From Agriotes lineatus (Eukaryota; Arthropoda; Insecta; Coleoptera; Elateridae): 64,000 nucleotides of DNA. The translations under genes and the position numbers were made by a program. The notes under the pieces were generated by a model, which saw only the letters and a program-made list of their open reading frames with translations, ran no database searches and was not told the DNA's origin. The stretch is from the NCBI GenBank assembly GCA_940337035.1, contig CALNHX010005853.1, positions 35,934 through 99,933 of the forward strand, in the 5' to 3' direction. Positions 46,301 through 56,787 of this stretch are shown here, in pieces (position 1 is the first letter of the stretch; every line of letters begins with the position of its first letter).

Positions 46301-49300
46301 GTGACGTAATGATTTACTTATCCCACTGGAGTAGATAAAATCTATTACGGAAATTATAGTAAATACATATTTATTAAACCTTAGTAGCCAATTTATTAAG
46401 TAGGTACTAGGTATTAATAATTATATTTTTGCACAAGGAAGTTGTGTTCGTTAACTGGAAGATAGTATATGGTGAAAGTTGGATATATCGAGGCCACCCA
46501 GGTGAGCAGTCCCTTGATGATTCTCGGGGGCGGAGAACACAATGGCGGTGCTCTCGACTCTCTAGGCCCCCGCAAATAAGCCGTTTGAGTGGTTAACTTG
46601 GCACTTTCCCCTGCTTACTCACAAACAGTTACACATCAGATTGCTCTCTCATGTAATGAAGAATGCTTACAACCGACACGCAATCAATGGGTGCAACTAA
46701 CTTAAACAAGTTACAACGACACATAGCATCTTTGAATCGAAATTCCCAACAAATCGCCTTTTTGGGTGACCTCGGTATGTCGAATTTCTTCGCCTTCCCC
46801 CCCCCCCCCCCCTCTACTCTACTCTTCTCTTCCGATGAACAGTCAAACGACAAAGTAAACTTAAGACAAGCTGCTACCACGCTATCGACAATATAAAAAA
46901 AACTAATTATTGTAGAGAGAATATATGTTACTTGTTATCTAATACTTTCTGTATTTATACACAGAAAGGTTCCCAATTTTAACACAAACTGTAAAAACTT
47001 TATAAAAGTGACACTTTTGGAACGAACATCATAAAGTTTTCTAACTGAACTCTGTAAAATGAGACTGACATCAACATTGAACAAATATAAGAACATAGCT
47101 AAAAGAGGTGGTCATCATTGTGGAAAATAACTTGACATGTATTTAGCGAACTTATGAATGAGGAATTAAGATAAGAACCTTTAAAATCCGATAGAAATAT
47201 TATCACACTTAAGTTCTTTACTGCAATACTCCTTTGAAAATAACACAATATAAGGACTGGACCGGGTACAACATTGATTTGTCACATCTTAACACTCAAA
47301 ACAGAAAATTGTTGCAGACTGCTTGCTTCGATCATTAAAAATAATAATAATCACACCAGAAAGGCTTATGTATATCTACAATAACATTACTTTCAGAGTT
47401 GATACGCAATTTAAATCAGATACAAAGACGAAATATCCCCACATCTTCACCACACGTATTTGTGCATAGTATCATTACCTTTCAAAATTATATAATATAC
47501 AACTCATTTAAATATTAAAAAATCCTTCTTGGACCATCTTTAAGATATTACTATTTCAAATGCAAAGCTCTTAAATTTATTCTGCTGCTAATACAATGTA
47601 CTTTATAAGTATTGTTATTAAATTTAAGGCTAGTTAGAGGACATGATACAAAACAACTTTGCATAATAAACTGTACTTCAGAAATTAATAATAATCCCAC
47701 AAAAAGCTAAAACATTTCATTGCTTAAACCGTTTGACGGCCACTGTAATGAATTTATTACTAGGAACAGAATTTAACATAGGTGGTTGGGATAAGACCAA
47801 ATTTATATAGAAAGCAGAAGCAAAAAGCAGTTGTTTGGGTATTTAAGTCACATTTGGTGTTAAACATTAGCGGTTAATGAACTATAGTACGCCAGTAGTT
47901 CTCAGAAGTTTTGACTAGTCCCTAATCCATTTTTTTTTCATTAGAGATTAATTTTTACCAGACTGTACTTCTACTGAGGACAGTACACACTCATTTAATT
48001 TAGAGCCCATACTTATGAACCCCGTATTATTGGTAGTCATGTTCTTTGTGTCTCAATTGCGTCAGCTGCACAGGATGAATATAAATGTTTATTTGGATTA
48101 TGGTAAATTAGTATATACCCCAAGTATATTTTTTTTTAAACAACGCTGATGTGGAAGACCAGTTCATCTTTAGCTACAACTGAACAACAGCCTTGTGGTT
48201 CTGACAATGTGCTAGTTGATTTATTATTTCTTTTTTGGATAAAAATGAGAATAAATGTAAGCTTACTATTAGTATTATGATGAGTATCAAAATCTTGTAA
48301 AAATGAACTTTCTAAAACATTCAGGTGATTTAGCAAGTTGTACAGCACAACATACAACTCAAAATGGAAGTGGAGGAAGTGAAGGTGGCCGTATTCCGTT
48401 TTTAGACGTTCTGGTAAAACGTAAATCAGATGGTAGTTTAGAACATGCAGTCTATATATAAAGAAAACATACACGGACAGATATATAAATGCTAACTCAC
48501 ACCATCATCCAATGCAAAAAGCAACAGTTCGTAAGACCAGAGCTGTTCGCCGCGCCGTTCTCCGCCGAAAAAAGGAATTTCTATTTAAATGTTTACAAAA
48601 GAACGAATATTTAACTACCGCCATACGAAAAGCACTAGACAGGACTGTGACACAAAAGGTTAAAGCATTTCTAACTTACGTTAAAGGCTCTACTGATAAG
48701 GTAGGACGTGTCCTAAATGATGTAACATCAAAACTGTGTTCACGGCCAATGAAACTCTGAGTAACGGTTCCAGATCAGTAAAAAACAAAAATTCTAGCTT
48801 AAAACCGCTAGCTTTCCTTCCTCTTGCGGCTCGAGCTACATTGGACAGACTGGTCGTTCCATTGATCTAAGGCTTCCAGAACATAAAGGCGATTGCAAAT
48901 ACAAACGCATCACAAACGGGCACACTTTAGAATTTGAGCACTCCAGAGTACTTGTCAAAATACCTCACTATTTCCTATAAGTAATACGGGAAGCAATAGA
49001 AATAGAACAACATCCGAATAATATAAACAAGGATGATGGCTTTAAGCTTAGTAAAACGTGGACTCCTGTGATACACGATCTAAAGCATGACAACCACTGT
49101 GCGTCAAACGGCCACCCCACACTATTTCAAACTGTGCTGCACTTGAACGACCAATCAGCGTTACGTCGCTCTGACCGGCTGGTACAGAGTACTATAAACA
49201 GCTCTACACCGACCTTCAGTTTTTAGAGCAACTTTCGCTCTGATAATGCAAGCTGCAATTTCTTACGAAACGTTAGTCAATATGAGTGCACAAACAACAA

Positions 49301-50783
49301 CGAAGCCAAATCTGTCTACGTATACTTGTTCCCAAGATACTCAAACAACACGAGCCACCAAAGAGTATGAATCCTTGTTCGATTTCATAAGGTGCAAGGC
49401 ACATTAAGCCAGACAATGCTGGACGTTTTTCTACAAAGACTGCGCGATCTAAGCCGAAATTCCTTTGTAACAAGAATACTATACAGTTTTAACAGAATTC
49501 CAAAATTGCAAAACTTTAAATATAAACTAGCTGCAAGCTACTAGCGGAATGTGTAGAACTAAATGTTAAACATTCTATCATTTTTTTACCGAAATAGCAA
49601 CTAACCATACGCCTTAATTTTGTATTTTGTAAAGTATACTGCAACTTCATTTAAAACTTATAATACACGATAACAAAAGACAATAAGCGATAAATAACTA
49701 GCAATAAAGTAATATACACACCGACTGGTAAATTCAAAGTCACCATCCTTCTCCTGTAATGAACTGAATGAACTGCTGCTATTTATTAAGAATATACAAA
49801 TAATTCATAAAAGTTATAATTTGGACAATATGGAATAACAGAATTAGCTAAATTCTATTCACTATAAAGTAAAATTCCATCCTTAAATAATGTGCGTGTC
49901 TCAAGGTTTAAAGAGCAACTGGCGAAACTGTGATTACACGTTTATAACAACATTTTTATTTGCTTGTTCCTTAACCTTCAATATCTAAAGCTGGCAAGAT
50001 TTTTTGAAACTTATGCCTTTCTAGTTATATCTATTATTCGTTGTTTGAATATGTTGGCATCATTAAAAATTTTAATTTTATTTGCAAAATGATGAAATGT
50101 TCAGCTAAGTAAATCTGTAAAAAGCGAACCAATATATATTGCTCAATAAATGAGCAGGCCCATTTGCATATATTGGTACAATTTTTAAAAATATTTTCCA
50201 ACACGACAGCCATGGCATTTTGGTAACCTTTCAGGATTGTGTCACTATAAAAAACATTTCTTTTCATAATTTGGTTTAAATAAAACTAAGTCCATTAATA
50301 AAATATCATTTTGCCAGAATGTTGATAGCACGTTACATACAAAATATGCCAAATCGTTGCCAAAATTTTTTAAACGTTTCGAGGAGGCTCAAAACATTAT
50401 TTATTTCCTCTTTTTTGTTCTTCCTCTTATTTTTGTTAAATATAGTTTTTTATGATTTTATTCTTTTTTAATTTTGTTAATACTTCAGTTGATGTTTGAA
50501 GACAGTGCAATTAATATGCTTAATATGAATATTGAATATACTATAAAACAAAAACCTGTATATATATATATTATGACGTAATGTAACAAATACATTTTTT
50601 ATGGCTGGTCCAGTTCATTTATTGAGCAGGAGATTTATAAAAAATATAGAAACTAAAAAAAAAATACAAATTCCCTTCATAATATGAAATTGATAATAAA
50701 ATATTGTACTAATGTGTAAATTACTTACTCAGATTAATTAAAATTACAAAAATTGCAAATACGATCGCAGTGTGACGAATCAT
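40368..50783 (-). CDS. Ly6/sleepless-type secreted protein, three exons, complete
   Basis: Exon 1 50783-50729 (ATG to A before GTAAGT), exon 2 40799-40587 (acceptor TTTTTACAG, donor GTGAGC), exon 3 40531-40368 (acceptor TTTTTTAG, TGA stop). Lengths 55+213+164=432 bp give exactly 143 codons plus stop, with phases matching at both junctions. Residues 1-21 form a signal peptide (MIRHTAIVFAIFVILINL core). The mature part begins LKCYICAG and has ten cysteines, including CYIC, a late RECAV, and the ending CKSCTTDQCN; this C-x2-C start and CN end define the three-finger Ly6/uPAR fold, here like the insect quiver/sleepless group. Family members sit at or outside the membrane and modulate channels and receptors. 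After CN only 12 polar residues follow, so no GPI-attachment tail is seen and it may be secreted, unless another 3' exon is used. Intron 1 is 9.9 kb and full of mobile elements; intron 2 is 55 bp. Confidence 0.85.
40859..41460 (-). pseudogene. mariner transposase relic (DD34D type), in intron 1 of the Ly6-type gene
   Basis: From about 41438 on the minus strand: NDESLIFNLDPYTKQQ (first catalytic Asp block), then, with frame changes, LTSDWLRKVCLHQIF, then LHHDNTTTHTVANTSNFF (second Asp) near 41165, then VQPVSYPPPP where the HPPYSPDLAP-D block should be; a run of 14 G (C on this strand) has replaced it and the third Asp is lost. DANAAFANLQGL follows. TACGAGGGCTGTCC at about 40859-40872 looks like a mariner end. 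The N-terminal DNA-binding part and the other end are missing. Confidence 0.7.
41068..41081. repeat. Run of 14 G
   Basis: Uninterrupted poly-G within the mariner relic. A mirror-type run of 16 C stands at 46797-46812. Confidence 0.95.
41461..42811. other. Intronic region without recognisable element
   Basis: 42570-42600 contains TATGGTCTAGTAGTTAACG, which looks like a tRNA A-box, with no B-box seen. Otherwise nothing recognised. Confidence 0.3.
42812..42977. repeat. Fold-back element with about 65-70-bp imperfect arms
   Basis: Arms 42812-42882 and 42914-42977 pair with scattered mismatches; the 31-nt loop contains GAGTACGAGCTTTAGCGAG. The right arm overlaps the start of the larger repeat described next. 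Confidence 0.75.
42955..45312. mobile_element. Palindromic element split by a 1.9-kb insertion
   Basis: The left half 42955-43172 is the reverse complement of the right half 45103-45312: both share TATCGCATTTCA at the outer end, GTGTATTGTTGGTGA-CACTGTAAGT, and CAAATTCGAGG...GCGTCAG at the inner end. The inner end also matches the core of the palindrome at 60691-61090, so both belong to one family. The intact family form has only 12 bp between the arms, so 43173-45102 is probably a later insertion or replacement. Confidence 0.65.
43173..45102. other. Unclassified 1.9-kb GC-richer insertion
   Basis: Clearly richer in GC and CpG than the surroundings, especially 43300-44700. The longest frames are 98 codons (43707-43411, minus) and about 80 codons (44481-44753, both strands); none resembles a protein I know. 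No terminal repeats or target duplication found. It could be a non-coding element or a host regulatory segment within the Ly6 intron. Confidence 0.35.
45313..45772. other. Intronic region, nothing recognised
   Basis: AT-rich; no element or gene recognised. Confidence 0.3.
45773..46055. repeat. Two-copy tandem repeat, period about 153 bp
   Basis: ACTTTTACAAAACGACGAAG at 45773 recurs at 45926, and each is followed by CAAG/AAAG-CAATTTTTT, GTTCTAGTAGCACCC, CGAGTTCTATCG and a T-run plus GATAGG. Copies differ at roughly a fifth of positions. Confidence 0.75.
46209..46327. repeat. Fold-back element with 20-bp ends
   Basis: Ends 46209-46228 (AGTGGGATAAGAGCATCATT) and 46308-46327 are reverse complements with four mismatches. 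The middle has ACGAGTGCGTAGCACGGG, a GTGC/GCAC core like that of the hairpin at 10180. Confidence 0.65.
46440..48330. other. Intronic region without recognisable gene
   Basis: 46480-46620 is a short GC-rich patch of unknown nature. 46797-46812 is a run of 16 C. The rest, to 48330, is AT-rich with nothing recognised. Confidence 0.35.
48340..49250 (+). pseudogene. Penelope-like element, 3' part with GIY-YIG endonuclease, in intron 1 of the Ly6-type gene
   Basis: RIPFLDVLVKRKSDGSLEHAVYI at about 48390-48460 (then a stop where RKPTHT is expected), NANSHHHPMQKATV, then an open frame 48512-48760 with basic residues and VKAFLTYVKGSTDKVGRVL. After a break, CGSSYIGQTGRSIDLRLPEH at about 48822-48880 is the GIY-YIG core, followed by VIREAIEIEQHPNNINKDDG and LSKTWTPVI to about 49072. 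These are the RT end and endonuclease of a Penelope-like element of a different lineage from the one at 34190. The tail to 49250 matches a typical 3' end. Several stops; dead. Confidence 0.8.
49240..49275 (+). ncRNA. Decayed hammerhead-like motif at the Penelope 3' end
   Basis: CTGATAA (49240-49246, core expects CTGANGA) and GAAACG (49267-49272) stand about 20 bases apart just past the endonuclease frame. The stem between them no longer pairs well. It is comparable in place to the better motif at 38190. Confidence 0.3.
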
Positions 50784-51790
50784 GTTGGAACTTTAGTTTG
50801 TACTGGCAAATGTTGCTAGAAATCGAAAATCAACGTTTGGACAACAGCTACAGACGAATTCAAATAGTACAGATGAAAATGACCGGCTATTTACGTTCAT
50901 ACATTTGTCTGTGACCTCTACTGTATGCTCACTGGCTTATCAACTAATGTTTAAAAATAAAAACCTATATTTTAGATAACCGCTTAAAATCATGTAATAA
51001 AACTCCATAAAAGATCTGCGCTCTAATAAATGTCTCTACGCCTCTTTAGCCATTGTGTATTCACAATTATGTTTGAGTAAATCCCAGCTTCAGTGCCGCA
51101 AGTTGTTACTGACAGGAAATACATATTACATAATTTAGATTTCAAGGCAAGCGGTATATTCATTTCTATAATACAAGTAAATCACATTTGCACACGCTAT
51201 ATTTATTATTATTCGTCTACTATTCCTATTTGTTATGATACCGTTGTTTATTATATACTGAATATTTTTTTGACTCTGTCGCAATATCTTTGTTGAAGCC
51301 AACAAATCTATTTTCCTTCAAAAAATACAAAAAATCATCGGCAAATTTTAAACATAACCCAATCGGTGTTTTGCAAGATACCTTTCAAAATCAAAATAAA
51401 AAATTGTGATACAGTACCGCCTTGAATTCTAAAATTGTTCAGTATCATCTGTAAGACTCGTACCAATATTGAAATACACAATTGAACATAATGAGGTGCA
51501 TTTATCAATAAGCGGCCTTGGATGGCAGACGTTTCAACGGGAAAACCTCACCAACCAACGTAATGGCTTCCAGTTCTGGAATAAACTGTAATCATAACTG
51601 AACATTTAGAAAATAGTACTAGAGTGTTTTAAGCGAACTTACTAGGGCAACTGAAGAAAAAGCGTATAGTATCTGACATATATCTAATACTTACTATATT
51701 GCTAGCGGCTATGAGTGGGAAACTGACCAAGGAAGTGAGACAGACAATCAACTCTTCAATGTATAATGGTGAGCTGTGTGCAAGCGCGGC
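49276..51790. other. AT-rich, only Ly6-type exon 1 recognised
   Basis: Apart from exon 1 of the Ly6-type gene at 50729-50783 and its presumed promoter to the right of it (50784-51000, no clear TATA box chosen), nothing was recognised. Confidence 0.35.
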
Positions 51791-51794
51791 GGCG

Positions 51795-51875
51795 TCGTCC
51801 GGCCAATGGGGAAGTGGTCAAGTTTAAAATTCGCTTCTAAAGGCGGAGTTCGAATTCTCACGCATGCGCACGAGA
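51795..51875 (+). other. tRNA-like sequence
   Basis: TGGGGAAGTGG (near 51808) differs from the A-box consensus by one base, and GAGTTCGAATTCT (near 51848) resembles a B-box about 40 bases on. Stems are weak. Probably a decayed tRNA-derived SINE, not a working tRNA. Confidence 0.3.
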
Positions 51876-52440
51876 CGCGTTATACTCTAAGTGAGACTAT
51901 GTCGGCGCCGTAATGTTTTCTGACGTTTCCCGGCCCTACTAGCAATATATGTGTATTATATATATGGTATCTGATACTAATAAAAACGTTAAATAGCCGC
52001 CCTCTGGAAGTATACCAGTTCCCTGATTCTGGAAGGTTAAAAAGTATGTTAAATAAAACAATTATAGTTCTAGTTCTTCTCCTAAAAGTCCTTACGTAGA
52101 GACAAGTTAAATCTTTACATTTTTTCAACGACTGCATGGATTACAATAATTAAACAGAAAACAGACTTGATTATAGTTGCCTAAATGGTTGGTGATTATA
52201 TATTTGCATAAAAGAACATTTAAATATTATTCAAACAGAATCACTGCTCAGAATTAAAAACTGTTAAAAGAAAAATCACTGACTGACTGTTAAAATTTTA
52301 TTTCTGCAGTACATAAATTCATATACTTACCTTAAGATTTAGAGAACGATATAGAGGCATGGCCCAGAAGCTATTTTTCTAACATGAACAACAAAAGAAA
52401 GGAACACTGATAGTAATAGGAAGAGATAATGAGAAATAGC
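51876..52440. other. Region without recognisable gene
   Basis: AT-rich beyond 51920; nothing recognised. Confidence 0.3.
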
Positions 52441-52444
52441 AGAT

Positions 52445-52717
52445 TATTTATTTATTTATTTATTTATTTCGCACTCAGCCAACAGCCGTTAAGCCAATTA
52501 TAGGCGTCGCTGTGCATTTATGGGGACTTCCAACCCCACTAACGACAGTCATGATGTTGTTTTGACCACCGGGACCAACTATTTCCGTGACAGCCGTATC
52601 ACGAGGCGCCGAGAGATAGAGCCGTGGAACTCCCATCCAAGTTCTGACCAGAGAGAGCGTTGCTTAACTCTGCTGATCGAACGTGGACGCTTGTTCAAGC
52701 TACACCACCCGGGACTG
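52445..52717 (-). mobile_element. 5S-rRNA-derived SINE, inverted copy
   Basis: Minus-strand reading from 52717: GTCCCGGGTGGTGTAGCTTG, then a 5S-like stretch with GATCAGCAGAGTTAAGCAAC and AACTTGGATGGGAGTTCC, i.e. the A-box, intermediate element and C-box of the internal 5S promoter. A unique body follows, then a (AAAT)n tail seen here as (TTTA)n at 52445-52470. About 273 bp. It pairs with the plus copy at 53235. Confidence 0.8.
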
Positions 52718-53234
52718 GATTACCTTTACCGAACTAGAAATAAAATAAGAACCGCCTAAAAATGGTTACTTCTAGCCAGATTCTCAACTGCCCAACGGAT
52801 AAAAGCGTTCCAAGCTTGAACGGTATAAATATTTATTATACAACCTTGTTATACTTGAAAAGCTAATTACGACATGTAACAGAATAAACAATGCGGGCGG
52901 CTTGTTACAGTGGGAAATGGGCATAGCCTCTGGTGTAAGAATTAGTCCTGTAGAGACGTAACATACCACTATTATTAATCGTTAGGCGCCGCTGAGTTGT
53001 TGACTTTAACCTGGAGATGTTTGCATTGCTATTTGCTGAACTAACTTACCTTACCTTCATCTGCTTGGTGCTTATTTCATCTGTACGCGTTTGCGTATCT
53101 GTTTTACAAAAAACAGAAAAAATAAATTTTTATGTTATATTTAACACACGAAAATACATTAACCGCAGCAAAACTAATGCACACGCTTAGAAAATATATA
53201 GAATTTCTATTTACACATTAATATAGAGATGATT

Positions 53235-53510
53235 GGGTCCCGAGTGGTGTAGCTTGAACAAGCGTCCACGTTCGATCAGCAGAGTTAAGCAACGCTGTCT
53301 CTGGTCAGAACTTGGATGGGAGTTCCACGGCTGCATCTCTCGGCGCCTCGTGGTACGGCTATCACGGAAAAAAGTTGGTCCCGGCGGTCATACAACATCA
53401 TGACAGTCGTTAGTGGGGTTGGAAGTCCTCATAACTGCACTGCGACGCCTATAATTGGCCTAACGGCTGTTGGCTGAGTGCGAATTAAATAAATAAATAA
53501 ATAAATAAAT
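53235..53510 (+). mobile_element. 5S-rRNA-derived SINE, direct copy
   Basis: Same structure: head GTCCCGAGTGGTGTAGC, 5S-like region near 53272-53330 with GTTAAGCAACG and ACTTGGATGGGA, body ending GGCTGTTGGCTGAGTGCGAA, and a (AAAT)n tail to 53510. The two copies are roughly 90 percent identical by eye, in opposite orientation, about 520 bp apart. Transcribed by RNA polymerase III and mobilised by a partner LINE, by analogy with SINE3-type elements. Confidence 0.85.
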
Positions 53511-54850
53511 GTTCGCGTAAGAGTACGAACAATTAACTATTTTTACGTAGATATCCAGTACGTACGGTTCAATAATTTAGAGTTTCAGTATTCATAAAAA
53601 CCTCTTCCAGGAACACTTAAAAAACAAGTGACTGCTTCCTGCAGTTTTTTATCCTTTTCAAATGGTCCAAGAGCAGTCTTAGAGGACCAAAAATATAGTA
53701 CCTACTTGCAGTCTGAGAAGAAGCAAAGTCTCGACTGTGAGATGGATGAGGAAAAATTTCTCATTTTAAGTTTTTTGAACCACATTGATTTCTCTTTTCG
53801 ACTTAAAATAGTTTTGCTATGCACAGTGGTTCCGGCACTATCTTTTCATGAATTTCACTAGGATTTCGGCCGTTTGCATTTAGAACACGAACTACAGCAG
53901 GAATTCAAACTTTAGAGTGTGACTCCAGAGCACGTGACATTTTCATTGCCGACTGCTTCACAACTAACAAACAAAATTCCGTTGGGTTGTTAATAGACCT
54001 ACTTTGCCTACATAACATACTGAAACTGTTTGTTTTTTTGTACTGTATTTGCCGAAAAACTAATAGGTGTATCTCATATCTGGTCCTATCCTCGTATAAG
54101 AAACATATATCAGCGGCCAGCTTTGGGCTGGCACGTGAACCTCTAATAGTGCAAGAAAATGCCCTACAGAGCTCACCGCGGCAATACGTTCTAAGGGAAA
54201 GTAATTTTTATAGACTGGTGGCAATCCAGCCGCGTGTCCAGATATCTTTTTGTGCCCTGGTGGGGAAAGGCGCAAAACGTGTGCCCCTTAGACGTACACT
54301 TCTGGAAACACACATATAGACGGCGTAATGATATTTGCAAACAAAAGCGTTGTAAATTTAGTAACTCCGATAAAGGATGGTCTACATACAGGAATTACAC
54401 ATGCAGTAATTTGGTGATTGTAATAGCCCAATACAGGAAATTCATGATATAAAATTCTGAAGACAAGTTAATGAGTGGCGATGTTCAGAATTCTAGCTCA
54501 GGAAAGGTAAGCTTAACGCTTAACAAAATGACCTTCGGGGTTCGACAACAGACTTTCCCGAGCTGGAAAAGTTTGGTCAAACGTTTGAAATCAACGAGCG
54601 TTAAGAAAAATCCTCGGCACCCGACAATAATTTAAATACTGAAAACGGAACGCCAGGGTTTCTGACCTGCAGAACTTTTAAGCAACCGGTATCAAACAAA
54701 GCTTCTTTACGACCGTATAATTATTTCTGCCAGCTATGGCATCACGAAAATGGAAACACGTAAGCCGCACTGGCCACTTAGAAACATAATGCGACTCGCT
54801 TGGTTTCTATCAGCGTTCTCTTTAACATCGAAATAATTCTCTGTTGAAAA
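53511..54850. other. Region without recognisable gene
   Basis: Short open frames at 53628-53861 and 53987-54319 match no family I know. No RNA gene seen. Confidence 0.35.
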
Positions 54851-54854
54851 AGCA

Positions 54855-55720
54855 AACGGGTATAAGTACAGGAACATCAAAAAACTATTTTGCTGTAGAT
54901 TTGAGAACAACATTTAATTCTTTTCGCTGGTAATCAAAAGAATTAAGTGAATTTATTGAGTAGAGCTTGCTTTACTATTGATTCTAAAATTATTTCTACT
55001 AGAAATTAAATAAATACTGAACTTATACCTTATTCCATTTCCTTTTATTCATTTTATGAAATAGCAAAAGGGTATAAGTTGACATATAGCTTTTTGCAAT
55101 TTCCCGGAATATGTATTTTCTGATAAATAATTACTATGGCAAAGCAGCATATGTAGACATAAACTAAACCAGAATATGTGGTTTCGAGTTCGAATAATGT
55201 GAGGTTATGTGTAAACTTACCGGTTAAGTTCTTGTTGCAGCACTTCTGCAAAACTTTGTACGCAAGAGAGCGTGTGTCCATTTCGGCACTTATTCGTTAA
55301 AATGCACTAACAATAACACTGGAAAACTGGACCGCTAAAACACGCTATTTCACCTGCATGGAAATGCACTCGTAGTATAAGTGTACATAAGTTAGTTGTT
55401 TCCAACAAAAACGGAAAGTTATGAAATGGCAAAAGAGTATAAGTTAACATATGCTGTTCTAGCGTTGAAGATAGCTTTAGGAAAAGCTTTGACTCGGGGT
55501 ATTAGTACACATGTATCTATTTGCCATTGACTAAATTCGTTTTTTATCAGTTTCTAGTGAATTTTAAGGGGTATAAGTCTACATATCCCATTCAGAGAAC
55601 TTGCTGTAACAATGCGGTTATGGTATGTAGACTTATATCCTCTTGCATTTAGATGCTCGATATTGCTCTGGACACGGGGCATCAATAAAATTAAAAATGA
55701 GATAGGTCGACTTATACCGT
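54855..55720. promoter_or_regulatory. Cluster of a GTATAAGT-containing motif in both orientations
   Basis: Near-copies of GGTATAAGTYNACATAT occur at about 54858, 55070, 55378, 55436 and 55570 (plus) and about 55025, 55628 and 55700 (minus). Two copies share a longer 5' part, TATGAAATRGCAAAAG, at 55050-55070 and 55417-55437. Eight related sites in under 900 bp exceed chance for this composition, although I have not computed it. Role unknown; could be protein-binding sites or repeat debris. Confidence 0.35.
55221..55281 (-). other. Possible first coding exon
   Basis: ATG at 55281 in a favourable context (G at -3, G at +4) opens 20 codons, MDTRSLAYKVLQKCC..., ending at a strong donor ACCG/GTAAGT. 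No partner exon was recognised downstream on the minus strand. It may be chance. Confidence 0.2.
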
Positions 55721-55766
55721 TATGACTTTTTGCCACAGAATTAAACCGCGACTTACGTCAGTAAAC

Positions 55767-56110
55767 ATGAGATGGATCTAAAAACCCCCGCTCCATTAGC
55801 AACTTCCGTGCTAGAGGACGAGTACAAGCCTGTAGAACTGACCAATCGCGCGTTAAAAATTCGCTGGGTCGAATGGAACGAAAATATAACCCCTACTTCC
55901 TCCTTCTGGGGTACAAGGACAAGTACCCCTATAGCCCATTTAATTTCTGTATCATACTGGTTCTATCGTTATCAATATGTCAATATTATTATTTTGTCTT
56001 TGATTTACCATATTCCGTTTTTCTCAACTTATTTTCCATTTCATCAGATGTTGCAGGCGCATTTTTTCTCACTTTACGCTAACGGTAACGCAATAACTAG
56101 CAACTTATGA
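55767..56110 (+). pseudogene. Membrane-protein-like frameshifted fragment, possibly an insect odorant-receptor N-terminus
   Basis: From 55772 a frame MDLKTPAPLATSVLEDEYKP runs into ELTNRALKIRW; near 55888 the better-looking continuation is one frame over (KYNPYFLLLGYKDKYPYSPF) and contains two hydrophobic segments (about IILVLSLSICQYYYFVF and FLNLFSISSDVAGAFFLTL). An LKI-type stretch then a Lys, then a first membrane segment is the general look of insect odorant receptors. The match is only in form, and a frameshift must be assumed. Confidence 0.22.
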
Positions 56111-56199
56111 CTAACTTACAAATGTAATTGATTTGCAATGGTTAAATAGACATAATAGTTATTTGCATACCAATGCACTGAAGTTTAACTTTCTATAAA

Positions 56200-56410
56200 T
56201 TTCTTTTTAAACTGAGTAATCGTGAAATTGCAACATCTTAACCAACGTTTGTAGGATATGTTGATGTCGGTTGGCGTTTATCCGTCGCCTAGCCACCTAC
56301 AGAAAGCTGTAAAACATGGATCACTTCACTGCTGATTTCTCGTACTTTAATCACGTTGTTGACGTACTTCACTGCCGATATATGCTTTTAATTAACAACT
56401 ATTAAAACGA
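56200..56410 (+). repeat. Dispersed repeat, copy 2 (first copy at 10918-11128)
   Basis: Same orientation and order of blocks as the copy at 10918, e.g. AATCGTGAAATTGCAAC, GGTTGGCGTTTATC, GATTTCTCGTACTTTAAT. Confidence 0.7.
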
Positions 56411-56584
56411 CACTTGAATATTGAATATAATGTGAAATATAAGCCATATACAACTACACCTTATTTTAAAGGAAAACGGACCGTAGCAAGAAAGAAAGCG
56501 CTCTGGTTAAAAATGTTATTACAGTTTGACAAAAGCACCACATCACTCTTCGGAGTAGCAGTATCAAATGGGTGGGAAGTGGGT

Positions 56585-56625
56585 AGCTTGGAGGCTAGAG
56601 GGTAGAGGCTAGTGGATAGAGGGTG
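56585..56625. repeat. G-rich imperfect repeat
   Basis: GGCTAGAGGGTAGAGGCTAG and close variants repeat three times. Confidence 0.6.
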
Positions 56626-56787
56626 GATATACTCGGGCTGCACTGCCCGATGGAATAATCTATCTACCAGCGAAGGTTCTACTGTGAAACCGTCGGTCGT
56701 GCGTTTAACATGTCACTCTCAAAATTCTCCAAAAGAGATTTTCTTCTTTGTGATAGCCCCTTCCTTAGATATATGATTAGCAATAAT

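Noticed and set aside
52445..53510. Functional 5S rRNA genes
   Set aside because: Only the internal promoter region resembles 5S; the rest is a unique body with an (AAAT)n tail, as in a SINE.
55054..55281. 75-codon minus frame read to its own stop as a protein
   Set aside because: The strong donor at 55220 suggests that, if coding at all, only the first 20 codons would be used; the rest looks like intron.
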